Source: Kiritimatiellia bacterium
GTDB taxonomy: Bacteria; Verrucomicrobiota; Kiritimatiellia; RFP12; UBA3636
Direction of reading: 5' to 3'
Assembly: GCA_017476965.1 (NCBI GenBank)
Contig: JAFUXX010000126.1
Span: forward strand, 1 to 11,207
DNA length: 11,207 nt
A program made the position numbers and the translations under genes. Below are positions 4,942 to 11,207 of this stretch, piece by piece. Numbering within the stretch: position 1 is the first letter of the stretch; each line of letters begins with the position of its first letter. Below the pieces are notes generated by a model. It ran no database searches, had not been told where the DNA came from, and saw only the letters and a program-made list of their open reading frames with translations.

Positions 4942-7530
4942 ATGGCAACAATCAAGATAGCGCTCGCGGGCAATCCCAACTGCGGCAAGACCACTCTCTT
5001 CAACGCCCTCACCGGCTCCAACCAGTACGTCGGCAACTGGCCCGGCGTGACGGTGGAGAAGAAGGAGGGCAAGCTCAAGAAGCACAAGGACGTCGCGATC
5101 CAGGACCTCCCCGGCATCTACTCGCTTTCGCCGTATTCGCTGGAGGAAGTCGTCGCGCGCAACTACCTCGTCGAGGAAAAGCCCGACGCGATCCTCAACA
5201 TCGTGGACGGCACCAACATCGAGCGCAACCTCTACCTCACCACGCAGCTCGTTTCGCTCGGCATCCCGATGGTCGTCGCGGTCAACATGATCGACGTCGT
5301 CCGCAAGAACGGCGACAAGATCGACCTGCGCAAGCTTTCGCAGGAGCTCGGCTGCAAGGTGGTCGAAATTTCCGCCCTCAAGGGCGAAGGCGTGCAGGAG
5401 GCCGCCGACGCCGCGGTGGCCGCGGCCACGGAAAAGACGCCGTCCGAGGCGCCGCACGTGTTCAAGGGCAGCGTGGAGCACGCGATCGCCCACATCGAGG
5501 AGTCGATCCAGAGCATCGTGCCGAAGGCGCAGCTGCGCTGGTACGCGATCAAGGTCTTCGAGCGCGACGCCAAGGTGATCGAGCGGCTCGGCCTCGGCAA
5601 GGAGCTGCTCGAACACGTCGAGCAGCACATCAAGGACTGCGAAAAGGAGCTGGACGACGACGCCGAGTCGATCGTCACCAACCAGCGCTACGCCTACGTC
5701 AAGCAGGTCGTGGACGTCGCCGTCGTCAAAAAGCCCCGCAAGGGCAACCTTTCGGCGTCGGACAAGATCGACCGCGTCGTCACGAACCGCTGGCTCGCGC
5801 TCCCGATCTTCGCCGCGGTCGTCTGGTGCATGTACTGGATCGCGGTCCAGACGCTCGGCGGCTGGCTCACGGACTGGGCCAACGACGGCGTGTTCGGCGA
5901 CGGCTGGTTCGTCTACAAGACCGCGGACCGCGCGGCTTTCTGCTCCGACGAAACGAACGCCAGGCGCGAGTCCGATCCGGAGTACACGTGGGAAAACGTC
6001 TCCGGCGGGTTCGAGGCCGCGGAAAAGGTCGCGGGCGACTGGTCCGCCGCCTACCGCGAGGCTTTCGACGCGGAGAAGGGCGAAGGCGCCTACGAAACCG
6101 CCCTCGCGGAGTTCAACGCGGAGGCGGAGGCCGCCGCCGCCGGCGAAGAGTTCGAGCCCTCGGAGTTCGAGGTGCTCGACGAAGCGCTCGCGGAGCGGGT
6201 CAAGACGTTCATCACGTTCGACGACGATGAAACCGGCGAAATCGACGAAGACGCTTCGCGCGAATACGGCTACGCCGACTACCTCGAAGCGAAGGACGCC
6301 GAGGAGCCCGATCCCGCCGATTTCGGCCTCTGGGTGCCCGGCATCCCGGCGCTCGCGGATTCGCTCTTCGAGACGCTCGGCATCGCCGAGGACAGCTGGG
6401 TGCACACCCTCGTATTCGACGTCGTGTTCAACGGCGTCGGCACGATCCTCGGCTTCGTGCCCCAGATCGTCATCGTGTTCCTCTTCCTCGCGTTCCTCGA
6501 AGACTGCGGCTACATGGCCCGCGTGGCGTTCGTGATGGACCGCATCTTCCGCACGTTCGGCCTCTCCGGCAAGAGCTTCATCCCGATGCTCGTCGGCATG
6601 GGCTGCGGCGTGCCGGCCGTGTTGGCCACGCGCACGATCGAGTCGCGCCGCGACCGCCGCATGACGATCATGCTCGGCACCTACATCCCGTGCGGCGCAA
6701 AGTACGCGATCATCGCGATGTTCGTCACCGCGTTCTTCGGCGGCAACGCGGCCGTGGCCACGTCGATGTACCTGCTCGGCGTCGCGGTCATCGTGCTGGG
6801 CGGCGTGGCGCTCAAGAAGTTCGGCGCGTTCGCCGGCGATCCCGCTCCGTTCGTGATCGAGCTGCCCGCGTACCACATGCCCACGGTCGGCGGAATGCTC
6901 CGCCACACGTGGGACCGCACCAAGGCCTACATGATCAAGGCCGGCACGATCATCTTCGTCGCCTGCGTCGCGATCTGGTTCCTGATGAACTTCGACTGGT
7001 CCTTCTCCATGGTCGAAGAGCTCGACCAGTCGATCCTCGCCTGGCTCGGCAACAAGTTCGCCTGGATCTTCGCCCCGCTCGGCTTCGGGACGTGGCAGGG
7101 CGCCGCGGCGACGGTCACGGCCGAAATCGCCAAGGAGCAGGCCGTCGCGGATCTCGCGATGCTCGCCGGCGACCAGGTCGAAACGCTCGGCGTGGCGAAG
7201 GGCATCTTCAACCTCTTCGATTCCTTCAACCCGGGCGCCGGTCTCGCCACGCTCGCGGGCCTCTCGTTCATGATCATGAACCTGTTCGACCCGCCGTGCC
7301 TCGTCGCGATCGCCACGACGTTCCGCGAAATGGGGTCGGCCAAGTGGGGCTGGATCGCGGTCGGCTTCCAGTTCCTCGTGGGCTACTGCATGGCGCTCGT
7401 CACGTTCCAGCTCGGCAAGGTGCTGTTCTTCGGCGCCGCGTTCGGGTTCTGGACCGCGGTCGCCGTGGCGGTCGTGCTCGCGGCCCTGTTCCTCGTGTTC
7501 AGGCCGGTCCCGAAGGCGTACCGCAAATGA
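4942..7530 (+). CDS. feoB: Ferrous iron transport permease FeoB with large acidic external-loop insertion
   Basis: FeoB is the inner-membrane Fe(II) transporter with an N-terminal GTPase. GTPase motifs: G1 GNPNCGKT (10-17), G2 at NWPGVT with Thr37, G3 DLPGIY (55-60), G4 NMID (115-118), G5 SALKGEG (144-150). The helical guanine-dissociation region runs to about 265. TM1 is at about 285-308, and the two Gate halves are at about 490-620 (GMGCGVPAVLATRTIE, PCGAK) and 663-850. Cys555 and Cys584 sit in the conserved core motifs. At 862 residues it is about 90-100 longer than typical FeoB. Most of the excess is an acidic insert, residues about 321-460 (42 Asp/Glu against 11 Lys/Arg), after TM1 and before the PQIVIVFLFLAFLEDCGYMAR helix, so it should face outward. 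Gate sequences resemble clostridial FeoB. The ATG follows GGGG at 4930-4933. The stop overlaps the next gene's start. Confidence 0.97.
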   Translation: MATIKIALAGNPNCGKTTLFNALTGSNQYVGNWPGVTVEKKEGKLKKHKDVAIQDLPGIYSLSPYSLEEVVARNYLVEEKPDAILNIVDGTNIERNLYLTTQLVSLGIPMVVAVNMIDVVRKNGDKIDLRKLSQELGCKVVEISALKGEGVQEAADAAVAAATEKTPSEAPHVFKGSVEHAIAHIEESIQSIVPKAQLRWYAIKVFERDAKVIERLGLGKELLEHVEQHIKDCEKELDDDAESIVTNQRYAYVKQVVDVAVVKKPRKGNLSASDKIDRVVTNRWLALPIFAAVVWCMYWIAVQTLGGWLTDWANDGVFGDGWFVYKTADRAAFCSDETNARRESDPEYTWENVSGGFEAAEKVAGDWSAAYREAFDAEKGEGAYETALAEFNAEAEAAAAGEEFEPSEFEVLDEALAERVKTFITFDDDETGEIDEDASREYGYADYLEAKDAEEPDPADFGLWVPGIPALADSLFETLGIAEDSWVHTLVFDVVFNGVGTILGFVPQIVIVFLFLAFLEDCGYMARVAFVMDRIFRTFGLSGKSFIPMLVGMGCGVPAVLATRTIESRRDRRMTIMLGTYIPCGAKYAIIAMFVTAFFGGNAAVATSMYLLGVAVIVLGGVALKKFGAFAGDPAPFVIELPAYHMPTVGGMLRHTWDRTKAYMIKAGTIIFVACVAIWFLMNFDWSFSMVEELDQSILAWLGNKFAWIFAPLGFGTWQGAAATVTAEIAKEQAVADLAMLAGDQVETLGVAKGIFNLFDSFNPGAGLATLAGLSFMIMNLFDPPCLVAIATTFREMGSAKWGWIAVGFQFLVGYCMALVTFQLGKVLFFGAAFGFWTAVAVAVVLAALFLVFRPVPKAYRK

Positions 7531-7835
7531 ACGCCGCTTCCTGGACGGTAGTCGCCCTCTTCGCCGCCGCCTTCGCGGCGGCGGCGAGGTACTGCCTCCG
7601 TCACGGAATCTGCGGCGGCAACGGTTGCGGCGGGAGCGTCTGCGGCGGGAGCGGCTGCGGCGGCGGATGTTCCGGCTGCCGCTCCGCTTCTTCCGGCGGC
7701 TGCCCCGCCGCGCGCATTGCTCAGAGGTCGACGGTCGTCACGGAGCAGGGCGCGATTTCGACGACGCGCGGCTCGCGTCCGCGGATGCGGAGCTCGACGG
7801 TGCGCGGGCCGACGCAGTCCACGTTGAGAAGGTAG
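7527..7835 (+). CDS. FeoB-associated Cys-rich small membrane protein
   Basis: A 102-residue frame whose ATG overlaps the feoB stop (ATGA, 7527-7530), the classic sign of translational coupling. Residues 5-20 form one membrane helix (WTVVALFAAAFAAAA). A Gly/Cys-rich tail follows with eight cysteines at 23, 29, 34, 39, 44, 48, 51 and 59. This matches the layout of the FeoB-associated Cys-rich membrane protein family found after feoB in many anaerobes; it may bind iron or sense it for FeoB, which is unproven. Family members usually end soon after the Cys cluster. Here the frame runs on for about 43 residues, the last 38 of them antisense to the convergent gene, so the extension may be incidental or real. 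Function is inferred from position and cysteine pattern. Confidence 0.8.
   Translation: MNAASWTVVALFAAAFAAAARYCLRHGICGGNGCGGSVCGGSGCGGGCSGCRSASSGGCPAARIAQRSTVVTEQGAISTTRGSRPRMRSSTVRGPTQSTLRR
7562..7583. other. Perfect 9-bp GC hairpin inside the Cys-rich gene
   Basis: CGCCGCCGC (7562-7570) pairs with GCGGCGGCG (7575-7583) around a CTTC loop. It lies 35 bases after the start codon and is built from Ala codons of the membrane helix. There is no T-run on either strand, so it is not a normal terminator. It could slow ribosomes or protect the mRNA end between the convergent genes, or be a by-product of Ala-rich coding. Confidence 0.4.
7611..7655 (+). repeat. Three 15-bp tandem repeats encoding CGGxx
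   Basis: Three consecutive 15-base units, each starting TGCGGCGG, encode CGGNG, CGGSV and CGGSG (residues 29-43). A shortened CGGG unit follows. They place the cysteines exactly five residues apart and suggest that the metal-binding tail grew by slippage. Confidence 0.7.
7694..7710 (-). terminator. Weak hairpin just downstream of the minus-strand gene
   Basis: CGGCGG (7694-7699) pairs with CCGCCG (7705-7710), starting about 10 bases past the stop of the - strand gene. There is no T-run on that strand, so only Rho-dependent or minor pausing effects are plausible. Confidence 0.2.
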
Positions 7836-10800
7836 GCCTTCTTGCCGTAGGAGGAGAAGCAGATGTAGCGGGTGTCGTCGCGCATGCCGGGGGCGGGCGC
7901 GATGGAAACGCGTTGCCGGACAGCGCCCGCGAGGCTGCGCACGAGGCCGTCGTACACGCGCGAAAGCGCGCCGGTGTTGCCCGGGTAGTCCCACGCGGCG
8001 AGAAGCACGACCGATCCCTTGCCGACGGGGAACCTCACGACGAGCGGCCTGCCGCAGAACGAGACGAGCACTTCGGCGCCGGCCGGGAGTTCGAGCGGGG
8101 CGACGCGGATCGAGAAGTTTCCGCCGGGGGCGGCGACCGCCGCCTTCATTCCGGCCGGCGCGGCGGCGGAGTACTCGATGTCAGCCGCGGAACCTTCCGC
8201 AGTCACGGGGCCGCCTGTCACCGAAGCGCCGCCGGGGAGCGGCAGCAGGTCCGAAACCCCGTATTCGCGGTACTCGCGGTCGCGGCGGGTCGAGAAATGC
8301 GGCAGGCAGATCGCGACCGTGCCGCCCGCGGCGGCGTACTTGAGCAGGACCGCGCGCGCCTGCGGCGTCATGGTGTTCCAGCCGGCGAACGACACGAGGT
8401 CGTAGCGGGAGAGGTCGGAAACGCGCGATTCGTGGTCCACGGAAACGACGTCCACCTGGCCGAACGGCGAACCGGCGAGCCAGTAGTTGGGATACGGGCG
8501 GAGGGCGTCGCCGGGGACGGGGAAGAACGAATCCTTGACCTGCAGCCAGGTCTGTTCCGGCAGGCCGCAGCGCCAGTTGGAGTTGGTCTCGGCCTGCTTG
8601 TGCTGGGCCCACACGGCGAACCAGTCCGTGGTCATGCCCACGAACGCGTCGCCGTTGCCGAGCGCGAAAGCGATCTTGGTTTCGGGCGTGCCTTCGTCGC
8701 GCGGGTTGGCGCGGATGAAGTCGTGGAACTTCTTGGTCGTCTCGCGGTAGCGGCGCGGCGGCGCTTCGTCGTAGCCGTAGGACGGAATCTCGCCGGTGCG
8801 CGTCTCGCCGGGATCCTTGGCGGTGTACTTGTGCGCCTGGGTGCCCTGCGCGCCGGATTCGAGGACGATGAGCGAAGTGCCCATGACGTACTGCTGGAGG
8901 TAGCCGGCGAGCAGCAGGTCGTACTTCTGGTCCGAGCCGTACGGCACGGGGAACGTCTGCCACTCTTCGGCGAGCCACGAGCACCAGTAGTCCGGCCGCC
9001 ACCGGCGGGCCGCGCCGCGCGCTTCGCTGCTGGCGTAGGCGAGGTTGGCGGAGCCGACGGCGTAGAGCTCGTTGCAGATGTAGTCGATGCCGCCCTGCAG
9101 CTCGTACGTGGCGAGCGGCGAACCGGAGGTGGAGAACACGAACGGGTGCGGCTGGCCGTCGCGCCCGGGCCCGCGCCGGATGAAGCGGTTCACGAAGTCT
9201 TCCTTGGCTTCGATCACGTCCATGTCCTGCCGCAGGTTGCCCGCTTCCTTGAGCGTCTGGTACAGGTACCCCGCGTATTCGCCGATGTTGTTGCCGAGGT
9301 AGCGCCTGCCGTATTCGGAGACGAGCGGCCGCACGACGTCCTCGCCGTAGTGCCCGTAGATCGTCATCGAGCGCAGGCCGTCGCGGTGCGCCTTTTCGGC
9401 CACTGCGGGATCGAGCCGCGAGCGCAGCGCGAGCCGGTCGCCGCCGACCCATTGGACGAGCAGGTTGCAGATTTCGTTTGTGATCTCCTCCGAAAACAGG
9501 CGCGTCGGGTCGCCGTACGCGCAATTGCCGATCATGACGTCGTTGTTGGGATAGGGCTTTTCGAGCGTCTTGGCGGCCGGGGTCACCACGACGTCGCGGC
9601 GGTAGACGCCGAAGTTGCGCGTCGGCACTTCGAGCCGCACTTTGAACGGGCCGTCCGCGTTTTCCGGCATGCGGTGGCGGAAGCGCGGGACTCCGGTTTC
9701 CACGCAGTCGATCCCGGCGCGCGCCGCCGCCGCGACCGCCGGGTCGGCGGAATCCGCCGCCTCGGGCGGCACGCCGTCCGGGTTGCGGAAGTACCACTTG
9801 CAGCGGACCGCTTCGCCGTCGAAGCACGAGGCGTCGATCCAGTAGTTGCGGCCGGTGTGGTCCGCGACGACGGAAATCTCCGCCTTCGGCACGCCCTTCG
9901 CGACGGTGAGAAGCGTCTTGCGCGCGGGACCCGCCACGCCGCCGCCGAGGACGAGCGCTAGGGACGCCGGCCGCGCCTTCGCGCCCTCGGGGAGCTTGAA
10001 GCGCAGCGGGACGAAGTCCCCGGACTTCGCGCGGCCCGCGGCGCCGTCCTCGATCTTGGAGTCGAGCGGGAGCGCCGTGCCGTCCCATTCGAGGCGGACC
10101 TCCGCCGCGTCCTTGGCCGGGATGCGCCAGGACGACCTGCCGCGAAGCGACGAAACCTGGAGCGTGACCGCGCCGTCCTCCGCGTCGCCGCGGCCGATGC
10201 AGTCCGCCGGGAGCGGGATCGCGAGCGGTTCGCCGGTCGCCACTTCCTTCTGGAAGAGCACGCGCCCGAGGTCGACGCCCGGAGCGGCGACGGCGGAAGA
10301 TTCCACCGCGGTTCCCGGCCCGCGGAGCACGGTCATGCCGGATTTGTCCGGATCGTTTTCCGGCAGGGCGAGTGATCCTTCGCGCAGGTCCACCTCCGCG
10401 CCTGGCATGGCGTCCAGCACGAGTTTGCCGGGGCCGGTCTTCGCGATCTTGACGCCGCTGCCGCCGGTGAAGGCGGAGAGGTCGGCCGTGGCGCCGGCCG
10501 CGACGCGGATTTCGACATTGGCGCCGTCGGCGAACGCGGCGTCGGAAACGTCGAAAAAGCAGTCGCGCGCGACGTCCAGCGTGCCGCCTTCCAGCACCGC
10601 GTCCACGTGGATGCGGTTGCCGTTTTCGGCCACGTCGCCGCCGAGCGCCCAGACGCCTCCCGGCGCGAGCTCGAACTTGAGGCGGCCGTTCCAGCGCGAC
10701 CCTTCGAGCTTGAACCCGTGCGGGAAGTCGGCGCGGCCTTCGACGCGGATCGCGCTTTTCTGCCCGCCTTCGATCGAGAAGTGCGCGGCGTCGGCGACGA

Positions 10801-11207
10801 ACGCGCCGCCGGGGCGCACGTCCATGCGCACGTGGTAGACGGGGAAGCGGCAGCCGTCGAGCTCCAGGCGGCCGAGGACCTCGACGAAGCGCGTCGCGGC
10901 GTCGTTCACGCCGGGGTAGAACTGCGAGCCGGGCAGGAAGCGCAGCGTGGCGTCCGGCTCCACGCGGATCGTGCCGCCGTGGAGGTTCCACGCGCCGTGG
11001 ACGAGCATCGTGCCGTTGCGGAGCCACAGGTCGTGGTGGGCCCAGGTGTTCTGCTGCCAGCGGCCGGCGTCGCGCGTCCCGCCGCCGAGGTCGAAGCGGA
11101 ACGACGTTTCGTCCGCGAAGGCGTCCCCGGCCCCGGGAATGCCGGATCCCGCGGCGGCGGCGGCTTCGCCGTACGCGGCGCGCCAGTTGGCGGCGTCGCC
11201 GTAGGCC
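7721..11207 (-). CDS. Large multidomain protein, probably exported, with autotransporter-type repeat and possible glycoside-hydrolase core (5' end outside window)
   Basis: At least 1161 codons are open from the window edge to TGA at 7721-7723. The ATG at 11008 is internal, because 66 codons of similar sequence precede it. Numbered from that Met: residues 1-215 are Gly-rich beta-helix-like, with GSGVKIAKTGPGKLVLDA (184-201) matching the autotransporter-associated beta-strand repeat. Residues about 215-480 look like beta-sandwich regions. Residues about 485-765 resemble an alpha/beta TIM-barrel hydrolase, with candidate carboxylates in NNIGEYAG (Glu577) and VLESGAQG (Glu717). Residues 850-905 (LSRYDLVSFAGWNTMT, then AAAGGTVAI) resemble the amidotransferase-like domain of GH42-type beta-galactosidases. 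A final beta domain ends at 1095. No outer-membrane barrel or sorting tail is seen at the C-terminus. An exported glycan-degrading role is inference; I do not recognise the family. It converges on and overlaps the iron operon's last gene by 115 bases. Confidence 0.75.
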   Translation of the reverse strand, partial: AYGDAANWRAAYGEAAAAAGSGIPGAGDAFADETSFRFDLGGGTRDAGRWQQNTWAHHDLWLRNGTMLVHGAWNLHGGTIRVEPDATLRFLPGSQFYPGVNDAATRFVEVLGRLELDGCRFPVYHVRMDVRPGGAFVADAAHFSIEGGQKSAIRVEGRADFPHGFKLEGSRWNGRLKFELAPGGVWALGGDVAENGNRIHVDAVLEGGTLDVARDCFFDVSDAAFADGANVEIRVAAGATADLSAFTGGSGVKIAKTGPGKLVLDAMPGAEVDLREGSLALPENDPDKSGMTVLRGPGTAVESSAVAAPGVDLGRVLFQKEVATGEPLAIPLPADCIGRGDAEDGAVTLQVSSLRGRSSWRIPAKDAAEVRLEWDGTALPLDSKIEDGAAGRAKSGDFVPLRFKLPEGAKARPASLALVLGGGVAGPARKTLLTVAKGVPKAEISVVADHTGRNYWIDASCFDGEAVRCKWYFRNPDGVPPEAADSADPAVAAAARAGIDCVETGVPRFRHRMPENADGPFKVRLEVPTRNFGVYRRDVVVTPAAKTLEKPYPNNDVMIGNCAYGDPTRLFSEEITNEICNLLVQWVGGDRLALRSRLDPAVAEKAHRDGLRSMTIYGHYGEDVVRPLVSEYGRRYLGNNIGEYAGYLYQTLKEAGNLRQDMDVIEAKEDFVNRFIRRGPGRDGQPHPFVFSTSGSPLATYELQGGIDYICNELYAVGSANLAYASSEARGAARRWRPDYWCSWLAEEWQTFPVPYGSDQKYDLLLAGYLQQYVMGTSLIVLESGAQGTQAHKYTAKDPGETRTGEIPSYGYDEAPPRRYRETTKKFHDFIRANPRDEGTPETKIAFALGNGDAFVGMTTDWFAVWAQHKQAETNSNWRCGLPEQTWLQVKDSFFPVPGDALRPYPNYWLAGSPFGQVDVVSVDHESRVSDLSRYDLVSFAGWNTMTPQARAVLLKYAAAGGTVAICLPHFSTRRDREYREYGVSDLLPLPGGASVTGGPVTAEGSAADIEYSAAAPAGMKAAVAAPGGNFSIRVAPLELPAGAEVLVSFCGRPLVVRFPVGKGSVVLLAAWDYPGNTGALSRVYDGLVRSLAGAVRQRVSIAPAPGMRDDTRYICFSSYGKKAYLLNVDCVGPRTVELRIRGREPRVVEIAPCSVTTVDL

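Noticed and set aside
4864..6906. 680-codon - strand frame opposite feoB
   Set aside because: It is very rich in Arg, Asp, Glu, His and Val, as expected for the reverse of GC-rich coding DNA, and lies opposite a well-conserved feoB.
7625..9961. 778-codon + strand frame opposite the large minus-strand gene
   Set aside because: Low-complexity composition and no conserved motif; the minus-strand frame has recognisable domain patterns instead.
8181..11027. 948-codon - strand frame within the large gene in another phase
   Set aside because: It is almost wholly Arg/Pro/Ala/Gly and is a phase shadow of the 7721-11207 gene.

Overview
The window is very GC-rich throughout its coding parts, with codon third positions almost all G or C. 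It carries a housekeeping gene group, an iron-uptake operon and most of a very large, probably exported protein. The mix of genes suggests a member of the PVC group (Kiritimatiellota, Lentisphaerota or Verrucomicrobiota), probably anaerobic or gut-associated. Pointers are an autotransporter-type beta-strand repeat fused to what looks like a carbohydrate-active region, a clostridial-style feoA-feoA-feoB-Cys-rich cassette for ferrous iron, and an AT-rich repeat spacer in a GC-rich genome. This placement is inference; no rRNA or tRNA is present.

Region 1 (1-4054, + strand): the 3' part of clpX (protein-unfolding ATPase), a short gap, an SPFH/prohibitin-family membrane-anchored protein, then uvrB (nucleotide excision repair) starting only 6 bases later. 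The second and third genes are probably cotranscribed; whether clpX belongs to the same unit is not shown.

Region 2 (4055-4450): a gene-free spacer with unusual structure. In order it holds a C-rich tract with seven evenly spaced C-runs (G-quadruplex potential on the - strand), a GGGG/CCCC dyad of a type often seen as a dispersed repeat, a 7-bp repeat array that switches to its reverse complement midway and is AT-rich, a G-rich tract with quadruplex potential on the + strand, and then a good sigma-70-like promoter. The promoter carries CTAAC/GTTAG half-sites and leads into a GC-rich leader hairpin.

Region 3 (4451-7835, + strand): a ferrous-iron import operon with two different stand-alone FeoA proteins, an FeoB with an acidic insertion of about 140 residues in its first external loop, and a small membrane-anchored Cys-rich protein overlapping the feoB stop codon (ATGA). 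FeoB is the GTP-dependent Fe(II) permease; the FeoA proteins and the Cys-rich peptide are its likely accessory factors.

Region 4 (7721-11207, - strand): a partial large gene, with at least 1161 codons visible and no start in the window, converging on and overlapping the iron operon's last gene. Its product has a beta-helix/autotransporter-repeat N-terminal part, beta-sandwich regions, a central part resembling a TIM-barrel glycoside hydrolase, a glutamine-amidotransferase-like fold and a terminal beta domain. I cannot name the family.
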